64,000 bases of DNA from Rhodoplanes sp. (GTDB lineage Bacteria > Pseudomonadota > Alphaproteobacteria > Rhizobiales > Xanthobacteraceae): contig NZ_JACAAX010000004.1 in the NCBI RefSeq assembly GCF_013377085.1, forward strand, positions 1 through 64,000, in the 5' to 3' direction. Positions 29,572-39,140 of this stretch are shown here, in pieces. The stretch's first letter is position 1; each line of letters starts with the position of its first letter. Under the pieces are notes generated by a model. The model was not told where the DNA came from. It made no database searches and was given only the letters and a program-made list of their open reading frames with translations. The translations under genes and the position numbers were made by a program.

Positions 29572-29578
29572 GGGCGTG

Positions 29579-30331
29579 ATGGAACTCCGCACCACACCAA
29601 CCCTCCTTTATCTCGACGCCGTGAGCGTCTCGTTCGACGGCTTCAAGGCCCTCAACGGGCTGTCGCTCACCATCGCGCCGGGCGAGATGCGCGCCATCAT
29701 CGGCCCCAACGGGGCCGGCAAGACCACCATGATGGATGTGATCACCGGAAAAACCCGGCCCGACGAGGGCGAGGTGGTGTTCGACGGCAGCCACGATCTG
29801 ACGACCCTCGACGAGGCGTCGATCGCCGTGCTCGGCATCGGCCGAAAGTTCCAGAAGCCGACCGTGTTCGACTCGCACACGGTCGAGGACAATCTGCGCC
29901 TCGCGCTCGCAGGCGACCGACGCGCCCGCACGGCCGTCGCCTGGCGCGAGAGCGCCGCGGCGCGCGAGCGCATCGGCGCAATTCTCGACACGGTCCGCCT
30001 CAAGGGGGCGCGCCAAAAGCTCGCCGGCAGTCTGTCGCACGGCCAAAAGCAGTGGCTGGAGATCGGCATGCTGCTCGCCCAGGATCCGAAGCTTCTCCTG
30101 GTCGACGAGCCGGTCGCCGGCATGACGGACGCCGAGACGCACCAGACGGCGGAGCTGCTGCGCACCATCAATGCCGAGAAGACCGTCGTGGTGGTCGAGC
30201 ACGACATGACCTTCGTGCGCGCGCTCGGCGTCAAGGTCACGGTGCTGCACGAGGGCCGGGTGCTGGCCGAGGGCTCGATCGACCAGGTTTCCGAGAACGA
30301 GCGGGTCGTCGAGGTGTATCTGGGACGATGA
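29579..30331 (+). CDS. urtD: Urea ABC transporter ATPase UrtD
   Basis: A 250-residue ABC ATPase of the LivG type. Walker A is IGPNGAGKTT, the LivG-like IGRKFQKPTVF region follows, the signature is SLSHGQKQW (a common UrtD variant of LSGGQ), Walker B is LLLVDEPVAGM, and the switch histidine is in VVEHDM. It powers the transporter together with UrtE. It is 7 bases downstream of urtC. Confidence 0.94.
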   Translation: MELRTTPTLLYLDAVSVSFDGFKALNGLSLTIAPGEMRAIIGPNGAGKTTMMDVITGKTRPDEGEVVFDGSHDLTTLDEASIAVLGIGRKFQKPTVFDSHTVEDNLRLALAGDRRARTAVAWRESAAARERIGAILDTVRLKGARQKLAGSLSHGQKQWLEIGMLLAQDPKLLLVDEPVAGMTDAETHQTAELLRTINAEKTVVVVEHDMTFVRALGVKVTVLHEGRVLAEGSIDQVSENERVVEVYLGR

Positions 30332-30363
30332 CGATGAACGAGATGCCATGCGGCGCCATCTCT

Positions 30364-30502
30364 TCACCTCCCCCTGGAGGGGGGAGGTCGCCGCGCGTAG
30401 CGCGGCGGGAGGGGGTGACAGCGTCGCCGGTGCGCGCGGCTTCACCCCACCCCGGTGCGCGCTGTCGCGCGCCCCGACCCTCCCCCTCCAGGGGAGGGTG
30501 AA
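30364..30502. repeat. GC-rich palindromic repeat type C (copy 3)
   Basis: TCACCTCCCCCTGGAGGGGG at the left and CCCTCCCCCTCCAGGGGAGG at the right, with CGCGCGTAGCGCGGCGG and GCGCGCTGTCGCGCGC hairpins inside. It is the inverted-orientation relative of the element at 23364. It lies between urtD and urtE, in the same transcription unit. Confidence 0.8.
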
Positions 30503-30511
30503 GGACGTGCC

Positions 30512-31207
30512 ATGCTGAACGTCCAATCCATCGACCTCTACTACGGCGCGGCGCAGGCGCTGCGGGGCGTCAGCCTCGTCGCCGAGCCCGGCAAGGTGAC
30601 GTGCGTGCTCGGCAGGAACGGGGTCGGCAAGACCAGCCTCTTGCGCGCCATCGTCGGCCAGCACGCCGTGCGGGCCGGCACCATCGACTGGGACGGCGAG
30701 GACATCAGGGGCCTCGCCCCCGACCGGCGCGCCCGCCGCGGCATCGCCTATGTGCCGCAGGGCCGCGAAATCTTCCCGCTGCTCACCGTGCAGGAGAACC
30801 TGGAGACGGCTTTCGCGGCGCTGCCGCGGCGTGACCGCACGGTGCCGCCCGATGTTTTCACTTTGTTTCCAGTGCTGTCAGGCATGCTGCGCCGGCGCGG
30901 CGGCGATCTCTCTGGCGGCCAGCAGCAGCAGCTCGCCATCGGCCGCGCCATGGTGATGCGCCCGCGCCTGCTCCTGCTCGACGAGCCGACCGAGGGCATC
31001 CAACCGTCGATCATCAAGGATATCGGCCGCGCCATCGCCTATCTGCGCGATCTCGGCGGCATGGCCATCGTGCTGGTCGAGCAATATCTCGACTTCGCCC
31101 GCGAACTCGGCGATCATTTTGCAGTCATGGATCGCGGCAGCGTCGTCTATGCGGCGAGCCGTGCCGATCTCGACGAGGGGGCCCTGCGGCGCGCGCTGGC
31201 GCTTTGA
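30512..31207 (+). CDS. urtE: Urea ABC transporter ATPase UrtE
   Basis: A 231-residue ABC ATPase of the LivF type. Walker A is LGRNGVGKTS (typical UrtE 'RNGVGKTS'), then AYVPQGREIFPLLTVQENLE, signature DLSGGQQQQ, Walker B LLLLDEPTEGIQPS and VLVEQY. It is the second motor subunit. Its stop overlaps the probable TTG start of ureD (TTGA), coupling urea uptake to urease assembly. Confidence 0.95.
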   Translation: MLNVQSIDLYYGAAQALRGVSLVAEPGKVTCVLGRNGVGKTSLLRAIVGQHAVRAGTIDWDGEDIRGLAPDRRARRGIAYVPQGREIFPLLTVQENLETAFAALPRRDRTVPPDVFTLFPVLSGMLRRRGGDLSGGQQQQLAIGRAMVMRPRLLLLDEPTEGIQPSIIKDIGRAIAYLRDLGGMAIVLVEQYLDFARELGDHFAVMDRGSVVYAASRADLDEGALRRALAL

Positions 31208-32088
31208 CTCGTCGGCCGGACGCGACGGCGGTGAACAGGGGCTGGGGAGCGGTGAGCGAGCAGGCGGTTCCGCCGGGCGAGACCTTCGCGGCCAACCGGG
31301 CGGTGGGCAAGATCCGCTTCGGGGTCGGCATGCGCGAGGGCGTCAGCCGCCGCACCCATGTGTTCGAGGAGGGCTCGCTGCGGGTGCGGTTTCCCACCGC
31401 GACGACCGCCGACACCGACCTCGAGGCCGTGATCATCAATACGGCGGGCGGAATCGCCGGCGGCGACACCGCCGACGTCGATATCGCGGTGGAGGACGGC
31501 GCGTCGCTGCGGGTCACCACCTCGTCGGCCGAGAAGGTCTACCGGTCGGCCGCCACGGCCGCCTCGATGGCGGTCCGTCTGAAAGTCGGGCGGGGCGCCA
31601 GCCTCGCCTGGATGCCGCGCGAGATGATCCTGTTCGACCGCGCCCGGCTCGACCGCACCATCGACATCGACCTCGCCGAGGATTCGCGGCTGCTGCTCGC
31701 CGAGGCCGTGGTGTTCGGCCGCTCCGGCATGAACGAGGTGGTCGCCGAGGGCTGGTTCTCGGACCGCTGGCGGGTGCGCCGCGCCGGCAAGCTCGTCTAT
31801 GCCGAGACGATCCGGCTCGACGGGGCGATCGCCGACACGCTGCGCGAGCCGGCCGTGGCGAAGGGCGGCGTCGCCATCGCCATCATCCTGCTGATGCCGG
31901 CCGACGAGGCCTTCGTCGCCGCACTGCGGGCCTGCGAGGGCCTGCGCGGCGAGGTCGGGGCGTCGTCGTGGAACGGCATGACGGCCGTGCGTTTCTGCGC
32001 CCCCGACGGCGAAAGCCTGCGCTACGATCTGATGACGGCCCTGACGGTGGCGCTCGCCGGCCCGCTGCCGCCGCTGTGGCTGAACTGA
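31204..32088 (+). CDS. ureD: Urease accessory protein UreD
   Basis: UreD helps build the nickel centre of urease with UreF and UreG. The 294-residue protein shows [39 protein letters not shown] and VFGRSGMNE, all diagnostic. The start is uncertain: a TTG at 31204 overlaps the urtE stop, while GTG codons at 31231 and 31252 would give slightly shorter proteins beginning nearer the conserved region. It precedes ureA by 16 bases. Confidence 0.92.
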   Translation: MTRRPDATAVNRGWGAVSEQAVPPGETFAANRAVGKIRFGVGMREGVSRRTHVFEEGSLRVRFPTATTADTDLEAVIINTAGGIAGGDTADVDIAVEDGASLRVTTSSAEKVYRSAATAASMAVRLKVGRGASLAWMPREMILFDRARLDRTIDIDLAEDSRLLLAEAVVFGRSGMNEVVAEGWFSDRWRVRRAGKLVYAETIRLDGAIADTLREPAVAKGGVAIAIILLMPADEAFVAALRACEGLRGEVGASSWNGMTAVRFCAPDGESLRYDLMTALTVALAGPLPPLWLN

Positions 32089-32104
32089 ACCAAGATGGAC
32101 TCCG

Positions 32105-32407
32105 ATGCACCTGACGCCGCGTGAAAAAGACAAGCTGCTGATCGCCACCGCCGCCATGGTGGCGCGCCGCCGCCTGGAGCGGGGCGTCAAGCTCAACCAC
32201 CCCGAGGCCGTGGCGCTGATCTCCGACTTCATCCTGGAGGGCGCCCGCGACGGCAGGAGCGTCGCCGAGCTGATGGCGGCCGGCGCGACGGTCCTCACCC
32301 GCGACCAGGTGATGGACGGGATCCCCGAGATGATCCACGACGTCCAGGTCGAGGCGACCTTTCCGGACGGCTCCAAGCTCGTCACCGTGCACAATCCGAT
32401 CCGCTGA
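32105..32407 (+). CDS. ureA: Urease gamma subunit
   Basis: The 100-residue gamma subunit of the nickel enzyme that hydrolyses urea to ammonia and carbamate. The sequence is canonical: [33 protein letters not shown]-like [14 protein letters not shown] and the final VTVHNPIR. UreA and UreB are separated here by an extra gene, which is unusual for standard ureABC operons. Confidence 0.96.
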   Translation: MHLTPREKDKLLIATAAMVARRRLERGVKLNHPEAVALISDFILEGARDGRSVAELMAAGATVLTRDQVMDGIPEMIHDVQVEATFPDGSKLVTVHNPIR

Positions 32408-32417
32408 GGCCTTGCTG

Positions 32418-33002
32418 ATGGTCCGCTCCGGGAGGATCGCGACAATCGGCGTGCTCGCCGCGGCCCTGCTTGCGGCCGGGCTGGTCGCCACGCCTGCCCA
32501 TGACGGGCCGATCGAGCAGACGCCGCCGGACGAGCGCGACCTGTGGGTGTCGCTCGGCGCCCGTATTCACGGCGGTTTCGGCTCGCTGATCGCGGTCGGC
32601 ATCCGGATCGGCGACGATGCGCGGCAGAAGCTCGGCGCGGCGCCGCGCGAGCTCGACGTCACCTATTTCACCAGCCCCGAGGCGCCGTGCCCTTGCGTCG
32701 TCGACGGCGTCATGGTCGCGACGCGAGCCTCGCCCGGCCAGGCGAGCCTGCGAGTCGCCGACGCGCCGGCCGGGGCTGGTCTGTTCGGGCGCGTGACCAT
32801 CCGCCACAAGCCGAGCGGGCGGGTTCTCGAGTATGCCGTGCCCGCTGCGATCTGGCCGCGGCTGCGCGACATCAACAAGGAACCCACCGGCACGGCCCGC
32901 TGGAATGCCGTGATGGCGATCCCGGCCGCCGAGCTGATGACGGTTCGCGAGGAGCCGGTTGCCGCGGCGCAGCCGGCGAAACCCCAGGAGACGAAGCCAT
33001 GA
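32418..33002 (+). CDS. FmdE-like exported or anchored protein in urease operon
   Basis: A 194-residue protein between ureA and ureB. Residues 5-30 are a signal peptide or N-terminal anchor ([21 protein letters not shown]). The body ([13 protein letters not shown], then [20 protein letters not shown] and [17 protein letters not shown]) resembles the FmdE/FwdE domain of formylmethanofuran-dehydrogenase subunit E, which has a Cys-x-x-Asp-Gly segment, but most metal-ligand cysteines are missing. Function is unknown; metal handling for urease is a guess. It starts at ATG 32418 after GAGG, and its stop overlaps the ureB start by ATGA. Confidence 0.7.
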   Translation: MVRSGRIATIGVLAAALLAAGLVATPAHDGPIEQTPPDERDLWVSLGARIHGGFGSLIAVGIRIGDDARQKLGAAPRELDVTYFTSPEAPCPCVVDGVMVATRASPGQASLRVADAPAGAGLFGRVTIRHKPSGRVLEYAVPAAIWPRLRDINKEPTGTARWNAVMAIPAAELMTVREEPVAAAQPAKPQETKP

Positions 33003-33304
33003 TTCCCGGCGAGATCATCACGGCCGAGGGCGACATCACCCTCAATGCCGGCCGCAAGACCGTGATCCTGACCGTGACCAACACGGGCGACCGGCCGATC
33101 CAGGTCGGCTCGCACTACCATTTCTTCGAGACCAACCCGGCCCTGAAGTTCGAGCGTCGCAAGGCCCGCGGCCTGCGGCTCGACATCGCCGCCGGCACGG
33201 CGGTGCGGTTCGAGCCCGGCCAGTCGCGCGAGGTGACGCTGGTGCCGCTCGCCGGCAAGCGCAGCGTCTACGGCTTCCGGCAAGCCGTGATGGGGAAGTT
33301 GTAG
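32999..33304 (+). CDS. ureB: Urease beta subunit
   Basis: The 101-residue urease beta subunit. It is recognised by [18 protein letters not shown], the [14 protein letters not shown] motif, [16 protein letters not shown] and [12 protein letters not shown]. It overlaps the preceding FmdE-like gene by ATGA. The catalytic subunit gene ureC does not follow directly; a toxin-antitoxin pair and a GFA-family gene lie between. Confidence 0.96.
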   Translation: MIPGEIITAEGDITLNAGRKTVILTVTNTGDRPIQVGSHYHFFETNPALKFERRKARGLRLDIAAGTAVRFEPGQSREVTLVPLAGKRSVYGFRQAVMGKL

Positions 33305-33307
33305 ATC

Positions 33308-33356
33308 GTAAGGAGAACGCTTATATTGTAAGGAGAATAGAAGAAAGTAAGGAGGA
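33308..33356 (+). promoter_or_regulatory. Three direct repeats of a Shine-Dalgarno-like element
   Basis: GTAAGGAGAA occurs at 33308 and 33328 and GTAAGGAGGA at 33347, so the spacing is 20 and 19 bases, in an unusually AT-rich stretch before the antitoxin gene. The last copy is correctly placed as ribosome site for the ATG at 33361. The others could be decoys, regulator-binding sites for the AbrB-type antitoxin, or remnants of duplication. Confidence 0.55.
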
Positions 33357-33360
33357 TTTG

Positions 33361-33690
33361 ATGCCTCATTACGAAGCCAAGGTAAGCTCCAAGGGGCAGA
33401 TCACCATTCCGGCGGAGGTCCGCAGTTTCTTCATGCTGAAGGACGGCGACAAGGTCGATTTCTATGTGGATCCGCGCAGCCGCGCCGTCAGCATCCTGGC
33501 CCGGAACGCCAAGGCGTCGGACCTGTTCGGTATCCTGAAGGACCGCATTCCGGATCGGCCTCCGGTGACTCTCGGGGAGATGGATCAGGGCATCGCCGAT
33601 CACCTCGCCGAGAAGCACGCTCGGATCAGCCGCGAGTGGAACGAGTGGCGCGAGTTCCAAGAGTGGAAGAAATCGAGGGCGGCCGAATGA
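33361..33690 (+). CDS. AbrB/VapB-type antitoxin
   Basis: A 109-residue DNA-binding protein. Residues 1-45 form an AbrB-like swapped-hairpin domain (VSSKGQITIPAEVRSFF and GDKVDFYVDP). The C-terminal half is charged and helical (REWNEWREFQEWKKS), as expected for the part that embraces the toxin. It overlaps the PIN gene by ATGA, the usual arrangement of antitoxin then toxin. It should repress its own promoter. It sits inside the urease operon between ureB and ureC. Confidence 0.85.
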   Translation: MPHYEAKVSSKGQITIPAEVRSFFMLKDGDKVDFYVDPRSRAVSILARNAKASDLFGILKDRIPDRPPVTLGEMDQGIADHLAEKHARISREWNEWREFQEWKKSRAAE

Positions 33691-34082
33691 ACGGCTGGGA
33701 CACCAACGTTCTGCTGCGGCTGTTCACGGCCGACAGTCCGGAGCAGAGCGCGGCTGTCGCGCGACTTCTGGACGGGTGCGGCCCGGCCTCGATCCGGCTC
33801 ACCAACATCGTGCTGGCCGAATTCGTGTGGACCCTGTCGCGATCCTATAAGCGAGACAAACGCGAGATCGCCGATGTCCTGGAACTCATGCTCCAGCGCG
33901 AGGAGTTCGTCTTCGAGAACCGGAGCGCCCTGATGACGGCGATTCACTGGTTCGGCAAGGGCAATGCGGATTTCGCCGACTATCTGATCGCGGCCCTGAA
34001 CGACGAGGCCGGAGCCTCGCCGACTTACACGTTCGACCGGTCGGCCGCCGCATTCCCGGTCTTCGCGCTGGTGCCGCCTTGA
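33687..34082 (+). CDS. PIN-domain toxin (VapC family)
   Basis: A 131-residue PIN-domain ribonuclease toxin. The acidic metal-binding residues expected for the fold are Asp5 (WDTNVLLRLF), Glu45 (NIVLAEFVW), Asp95 or Asp98 (GNADFADYL) and Asp117 (YTFDRSA). The target RNA is unknown; VapC toxins usually cut tRNA or rRNA. It is coupled to the AbrB-type antitoxin and probably arrived as a module inserted in the urease operon. Confidence 0.87.
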   Translation: MNGWDTNVLLRLFTADSPEQSAAVARLLDGCGPASIRLTNIVLAEFVWTLSRSYKRDKREIADVLELMLQREEFVFENRSALMTAIHWFGKGNADFADYLIAALNDEAGASPTYTFDRSAAAFPVFALVPP

Positions 34083-34142
34083 TCCGGACTGCCGAACATC
34101 TTCTGAACCCGATGTGACGAGCCTTCGCAGCAAGGATCCGAT

Positions 34143-34499
34143 ATGCCGACGAAACACTACACCGGCGGATGCCAATGCGGCGCGGTGCGTTTCGAGGTCG
34201 ACGCCGATCTCGATCGCACCATCTCGTGCAACTGCTCGCGCTGCGCCAAGCTCGGCGCCATCCTGGCTTTCGCGCCGGCATCCGTGTTCACGCTGACGTC
34301 GGGCGAGAACGCCACGACCGACTACCAGTTCAACAAGAAGATCATCCATCACCTGTTCTGCGCCACCTGCGGGATCGAATCCTTCGCCCGCGGCGCCATG
34401 CCGGACGGCACCGAGATGGTCGCCGTCAATGTCCGCTGCCTCGACGGCGTCGACCCGGCGACGCTGTCGCCGCAGGCGGTCGACGGCCGCAGCCTCTGA
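34143..34499 (+). CDS. GFA family protein (CENP-V/GFA fold)
   Basis: A 118-residue zinc-binding protein of the Gfa-like family. The cysteines are in GGCQCGAVRFEV (two), CNCSRCAKLG and FCATCGIESF, the normal set for two zinc sites. The family was named from glutathione-dependent formaldehyde activation, but most members have no proven activity. It lies 15 bases before ureC, so it is co-transcribed with urease although no link between them is known. Confidence 0.87.
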   Translation: MPTKHYTGGCQCGAVRFEVDADLDRTISCNCSRCAKLGAILAFAPASVFTLTSGENATTDYQFNKKIIHHLFCATCGIESFARGAMPDGTEMVAVNVRCLDGVDPATLSPQAVDGRSL

Positions 34500-34514
34500 C
34501 TCTCGGAGACGACC

Positions 34515-36224
34515 ATGCCCGTCACGCTCTCCCGCGCCGCCTATGCCGGCATGTTCGGGCCCACCACGGGCGACCGGGTGCGGCTCGCCGACACCGACCT
34601 GTTCATCGAGGTGGAGAAGGACTTCACCACCTATGGCGAGGAGGTGAAGTTCGGCGGCGGCAAGGTGATCCGAGACGGCATGGGCCAGAGCCAGCTCACC
34701 AACCGGCAGGGCGCCGTCGACACCGTGATCACCAACGCCCTGATCCTGGATCACTGGGGCATCGTGAAGGCCGATGTCGGCCTCAAGGAGGGCCGCATCG
34801 CCGCGATCGGCAAGGCCGGCAATCCGGACATCCAGCCGAACGTGACGATCGTGATCGGCCCGGGTACCGAGATCATCGCCGGCGAAGGAAAAATCCTCAC
34901 GGCCGGCGGCTTCGACACCCACATCCATTTCATCTGTCCGCAGCAGGTCGAGGACGCGCTGATGTCCGGCGTCACCTCGCTGCTCGGCGGCGGCACCGGG
35001 CCGGCGGCCGGCACCAACGCCACCACCTGCACGCCGGGACCCTGGCACATCGCCCGCATGATCCAGGCGGCCGACGCCTTCCCGGTCAATCTCGGCTTCG
35101 CCGGCAAGGGCAACGCGTCGCGCCCCGCCGCGCTCGAGGAGATGATCAAGGCCGGCGCCTGCGCCCTGAAGCTGCACGAGGACTGGGGCACCACGCCGGC
35201 CGCGATCGACTGCTGCCTCACGGTCGCCGACGAGTTCGACGTGCAGGTGATGATTCACACCGACACGCTCAACGAGTCGGGCTTCGTCGAGGACACGATC
35301 GCGGCCTTCAAGGGCCGCACCATCCACGCCTTCCATACCGAGGGTGCCGGCGGTGGGCACGCACCCGACATCATCAAGGTGGCGGGCCTGCCCAACGTGC
35401 TGCCCTCGTCGACCAACCCGACGCGGCCGTTCACCAAGAACACCATCGACGAGCATCTCGACATGCTGATGGTGTGCCACCATCTCGACCCGTCGATCGC
35501 CGAGGATCTCGCCTTCGCCGAGAGCCGCATCCGGAAAGAAACCATCGCGGCCGAGGACATCCTGCACGATCTCGGCGCCCTCTCGATGATGTCGTCGGAC
35601 AGCCAGGCCATGGGCCGCATCGGCGAGGTGATCATCCGCACCTGGCAGACCGCCGACAAGATGAAGAAGCAACGCGGCCGGCTGAAGGAGGAGCGGGGCG
35701 ACAACGACAATTTCCGCGCCAAGCGCTACATCGCCAAGTACACCATCAATCCGGCCATCGCGCACGGCGTATCGAAGCACATCGGCTCGGTCGAGAAGGG
35801 CAAGCTCGCCGACCTGGTGCTGTGGTCGCCGGCCTTCTTCGGCGTCAAGCCGGACTGCATCATCAAGGGCGGCTCGATCGTCGCGGCACCGATGGGCGAT
35901 CCCAATGCCTCGATCCCGACGCCGCAGCCGGTGCACTACCGGCCGATGTTCGCGGCCTTCGGCCGTTCGCTCACGGCCTCCTCGGTGGTGTTCGCCTCGA
36001 AAGCCGCGGTGCGCGCGGGCCTGGGCAAGAAGCTCGGCATCATGAAGGAGCTGGTCGCGGTCGAGAAGACCAGGAAGATCGGCAAGAAGAGCCTGATCCA
36101 CAACGACGCGACGCCGCTGATCGAGGTCGATCCCGAGACCTACGAGGTGCGGGCCGACGGCGAGCTGCTGACCTGCGCGCCGGCCGAGGTGTTGCCGATG
36201 GCGCAGCGTTATTTCTTGTTCTGA
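34515..36224 (+). CDS. ureC: Urease alpha (catalytic) subunit
   Basis: The 569-residue catalytic subunit of urease. All active-site residues are visible: His136 and His138 (GGFDTHIHF), carbamylated Lys219 (ALKLHEDWG), His221, His248 (MIHTD), His274 ([10 protein letters not shown]), and the mobile flap CHHLD with Cys321 and His322. Length is standard. It closes the first urease gene block. The last 16 bases overlap the 3' end of the convergent LysR gene. Accessory genes ureEFG are about 10 kb further on. Confidence 0.97.
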   Translation: MPVTLSRAAYAGMFGPTTGDRVRLADTDLFIEVEKDFTTYGEEVKFGGGKVIRDGMGQSQLTNRQGAVDTVITNALILDHWGIVKADVGLKEGRIAAIGKAGNPDIQPNVTIVIGPGTEIIAGEGKILTAGGFDTHIHFICPQQVEDALMSGVTSLLGGGTGPAAGTNATTCTPGPWHIARMIQAADAFPVNLGFAGKGNASRPAALEEMIKAGACALKLHEDWGTTPAAIDCCLTVADEFDVQVMIHTDTLNESGFVEDTIAAFKGRTIHAFHTEGAGGGHAPDIIKVAGLPNVLPSSTNPTRPFTKNTIDEHLDMLMVCHHLDPSIAEDLAFAESRIRKETIAAEDILHDLGALSMMSSDSQAMGRIGEVIIRTWQTADKMKKQRGRLKEERGDNDNFRAKRYIAKYTINPAIAHGVSKHIGSVEKGKLADLVLWSPAFFGVKPDCIIKGGSIVAAPMGDPNASIPTPQPVHYRPMFAAFGRSLTASSVVFASKAAVRAGLGKKLGIMKELVAVEKTRKIGKKSLIHNDATPLIEVDPETYEVRADGELLTCAPAEVLPMAQRYFLF

Positions 36225-37168
36225 CGTCCTGGCCGGCGCGCCGCCCGCTTTGCTGCTGACGCCGGCCGTTCGCCCGCCTCGTCGAGGCCGGCGGCTGCCG
36301 CGTGGGCCGCGGCGAGGAACGGCGGCACCAGCAAGGGCGGCTGCCCGCCGCGCCAGGCGACGCTGACGTCGGCCGGCTCGGGCGGGTCGGTGAGGTCGAT
36401 CAGCACGGCGCCGGCGCGCGGCAGCCGCTCGGCCGAGGACGGCACCAGCGCGAGGCCGATGCCGGCCGCGACCAGCCCCATCACGGTGTGGATCTGGGTC
36501 GCCTCCTGGACGATCACCGGCGTGACGGCGGCCCGCTCGAAGGCCGCCGTGATGCGCATGTGGAACAGCGGGCTCGCCTCGCGCGGGAACATCACCAGCG
36601 GCTGGCCGGACAATTCGCGCAGGCTCACCGATCTGCGGCGGGCGAAGTCGTGGTCGGCCGGCACGGCCAGCCGGAACGGCTCGCGCATCACCGTCTCGAA
36701 GGCGATGTCGGTGACGTCGGGCAGCGAGCGCAGCAGGCCGATGTCGATGTCGCCGGCGCGCAGCGCCCGCACCTGCTCGACCATGGTCATCTCGACGAGG
36801 TCGAGCATCACGGCGGGCCGCATGGCGCGGAACGAGCGGATGATCGCCGGCAGCATCCCGTAGGTCGACGAGTGGATGAAGCCGATGCGCAGCCGCCCGG
36901 CCGCGCCGGTGCCGACCTGTCGGGCCTCGACCTTGGCCTTCTCGACCTCGTCGAGGATGCGGGTCGCGCGCAGCCGCAGGGTGGCGCCGGCGGCCGTCAG
37001 TTCCACCCGGCGCTGCGAGCGGGTGAACAGGCGCACGCCGATCTCCGCCTCGAGGTCGCGGATGCGCCGGCTGAGATGCGGTTGGGCGATGCCGAGCCGT
37101 GCCGCGGCGCGGCCGAAATGCAGCGTATCGGCGAGCACCAGGAAGCTTTTCAGGCGAAGCAGGTCCAT
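36209..37168 (-). CDS. LysR family transcriptional regulator
   Basis: A 319-residue LysR regulator. Residues 1-60 hold the winged helix-turn-helix ([36 protein letters not shown]) and the rest a periplasmic-binding-like effector domain. It is divergent from the RraA-like gene with a 113-base gap, which contains AT-rich sequence such as CCAATTCAG...TTATTGG suitable for LysR binding. It probably controls the 37282-41198 gene group. The effector is unknown. Confidence 0.9.
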   Translation of the reverse strand: MDLLRLKSFLVLADTLHFGRAAARLGIAQPHLSRRIRDLEAEIGVRLFTRSQRRVELTAAGATLRLRATRILDEVEKAKVEARQVGTGAAGRLRIGFIHSSTYGMLPAIIRSFRAMRPAVMLDLVEMTMVEQVRALRAGDIDIGLLRSLPDVTDIAFETVMREPFRLAVPADHDFARRRSVSLRELSGQPLVMFPREASPLFHMRITAAFERAAVTPVIVQEATQIHTVMGLVAAGIGLALVPSSAERLPRAGAVLIDLTDPPEPADVSVAWRGGQPPLLVPPFLAAAHAAAAGLDEAGERPASAAKRAARRPGRQNKK

Positions 37169-37281
37169 CGGACGGCGGCCGGGATTGAGACCAATTCAGT
37201 ATCAATCATAGCCTAGCAAGTTATTGGACGTCTGTTCAAGCTGCGCCTAGATCTCGAGCATCAACGATCCCGGAAGGTCCC

Positions 37282-37953
37282 ATGTCCATCGGCTTCAGCA
37301 TCGCCCCGCGCGCCCCCGCCATCGATCCCGCCCTGCTTGCGGCTTTCGCCGGCGTCCCCACCCCGATCGCCAGCGACAACATGTCCCGCATGTTTTCGGG
37401 CGGTGCCGGCCTGCGGCCCTACCACGACGGCACGCCGCTGCTCGGCGTCGCCCTCACGGTGCGCACCCGGCCGGGCGACAACCTGATGGTCCACAAGGCG
37501 ATCGATCTCGCCGAGCCGGGCGATGTCATCGTCATCGACGCCGGCGGCGATCTCACCAACGCGATCCTCGGCGAGATCATGACGACGCTGGCGGCCAAGA
37601 AGGGCATCGCCGGCTTCGTGGTCGACGGCGCGGTGCGCGACACCGACAGCATCGCCAAGGCCCCGTTCGCAGTCTATGCCCTCGGCGTCATCCATCGCGG
37701 CCCCTACAAGGACGGTCCGGGCGAGATCAACGGCCTGATCAGCATCGGCGGCACGCCGGTGCGGCCGGGCGACATCATCATCGGCGACGCCGACGGCGTG
37801 CTGGCCATCCCGCGCGACGAGGCGCCCGCCATCGCCAAGCTCTGCCATGCCCAAATGGAGCGCGAGAAGGCGATCCTCGCCTCGATCGCCGACGGCACGG
37901 TGGACCGCCGCTGGATCGACGAGACCCTCAAGGCGAAGGGCTTCAAGCCGTGA
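37282..37953 (+). CDS. RraA family protein / HMG-CHA aldolase-like
   Basis: A 223-residue protein of the RraA/4-carboxy-4-hydroxy-2-oxoadipate aldolase fold. Family motifs are PTPIASDNMSRMF, GDNLMVHKAIDLAEPGDV, GFVVDGAVRDTDS and GDIIIGDADGVLAIPR. The Gly-Arg-Asp (here GAVRD) part is the metal and substrate site of aldolase members. Such proteins often stand beside AllD-like dehydrogenases; the true substrate is not evident. A GGAAGG site precedes the ATG; the stop overlaps the next start (GTGA). Confidence 0.82.
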   Translation: MSIGFSIAPRAPAIDPALLAAFAGVPTPIASDNMSRMFSGGAGLRPYHDGTPLLGVALTVRTRPGDNLMVHKAIDLAEPGDVIVIDAGGDLTNAILGEIMTTLAAKKGIAGFVVDGAVRDTDSIAKAPFAVYALGVIHRGPYKDGPGEINGLISIGGTPVRPGDIIIGDADGVLAIPRDEAPAIAKLCHAQMEREKAILASIADGTVDRRWIDETLKAKGFKP

Positions 37954-39062
37954 GCCGGGCCGTCGGCCCCGTGCCGGGCGCGGTGCGCGCCGACGATCTC
38001 GGTGCCTTCTGCGCCGCGGTGTTCGAGGCGGCGGGCGTGCCGGCCAAGGTCGCCCGGATCGTCGCCGACTCGCTCGTCTGCGCCGACCTGCGCGGCGTCG
38101 ACTCGCACGGCGTCCTGCGGCTGCCGATCTATCTGCGCCGCGTCGCCGAGAAGATGATCGACGTCGCCGCCGAGCCGCGCATCGAGCGCGACGAGGGGGC
38201 GACGGTCCGGATCGACGGCGGCAACAATTTCGGCGCCTATGTCGGTCAGCGGGCCCTCGAGGTCGCGCTCGACCGCGCCGGCCGGCACGGCGTCGCCTGC
38301 GTCGGGGTGCGGGCCTCCAATCATTTCGGCACGGCGGCCTATTTCGCCGAGCAGGCGACCGCGATCGGGCTCGCCGCGATGGTGATGTCGAACGCCTCGC
38401 AGACCATGCCGCCGACCGGCGGCTTGCGGCCGTTCATCGGCACCAATCCGCTGGCCATCGCCTTCCCGACCCGCGAGGGCGCGCCGTTCCTGCTCGACAT
38501 GGCGACCAGCCATGTGGCGCGCGGAAAAATCCTCTCGGCAGCGAAGAAGGGGGATTCGATTCCGCTCGGCTGGGCGATCGACAAGGCCGGGCGGCCGACC
38601 ACCGACGCCCAGGCGGCGCTCGACGGCGCCGTGCTGCCGGTCGGGGGCGCCAAAGGGTCCGGCCTGTCGATGGCGATCGACATCCTGTCGGGCGTGCTCA
38701 CCGGTGCCGGCTACGGCCCACACATCCGCAACATGTACGAGGACTGGAACGAGCCGCAGAACGTCGGCCACTTCTTCTTCGTGCTCGACATCAGCCGCTT
38801 CCTGCCACTGGCGATGTTCACCGAGCGGCTCGCCGATTACGTGGCGCTGCTGCGGGCGGAGCCGAAGGCCGACGGGTTCAGCGAGATCCTCTATGCGGGC
38901 GAGCACGAGCACCGCTTGGCACAGGCGCGCCGCGCCAACGGCATCGTCCTGCCGCCGGCCCTGATCGAGGAGTTGTCGGCGCTCGGCGCCGGCAAGGGCA
39001 TCGCCTGGCCCGCCTCGATCCCGGGCGCGCCCGGCAACGGAAAGGTCGCAGCCAAGGTCTGA
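37950..39062 (+). CDS. Ldh/AllD family NAD(P)-dependent oxidoreductase
   Basis: A 370-residue member of the malate/L-lactate dehydrogenase (Ldh_2) family, which also contains ureidoglycolate dehydrogenase AllD. Features are the catalytic His in VDSHGVLRLPIYL, ASNHFGTAAYF, GTNPLAIAFPT and PVGGAKGSGLSMAIDIL. GTG is the start, overlapping the RraA-like stop. In this purine-rich setting ureidoglycolate oxidation is plausible, but 2-hydroxy acids from other pathways are equally possible. Confidence 0.82.
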   Translation: MSRAVGPVPGAVRADDLGAFCAAVFEAAGVPAKVARIVADSLVCADLRGVDSHGVLRLPIYLRRVAEKMIDVAAEPRIERDEGATVRIDGGNNFGAYVGQRALEVALDRAGRHGVACVGVRASNHFGTAAYFAEQATAIGLAAMVMSNASQTMPPTGGLRPFIGTNPLAIAFPTREGAPFLLDMATSHVARGKILSAAKKGDSIPLGWAIDKAGRPTTDAQAALDGAVLPVGGAKGSGLSMAIDILSGVLTGAGYGPHIRNMYEDWNEPQNVGHFFFVLDISRFLPLAMFTERLADYVALLRAEPKADGFSEILYAGEHEHRLAQARRANGIVLPPALIEELSALGAGKGIAWPASIPGAPGNGKVAAKV

Positions 39063-39140
39063 TCGGAATCGCATCCACGGTCGGACAGGTGCGGTGCTCG
39101 GTACGAAATCAGAGAAGCACGTCATCCCGGGAGGTGACAC

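Noticed and set aside
33600-37205. 1201-codon minus-strand frame across ureC
   Set aside because: It mirrors the well-supported PIN, GFA and ureC genes, and its LysR part is out of frame with the real LysR protein.
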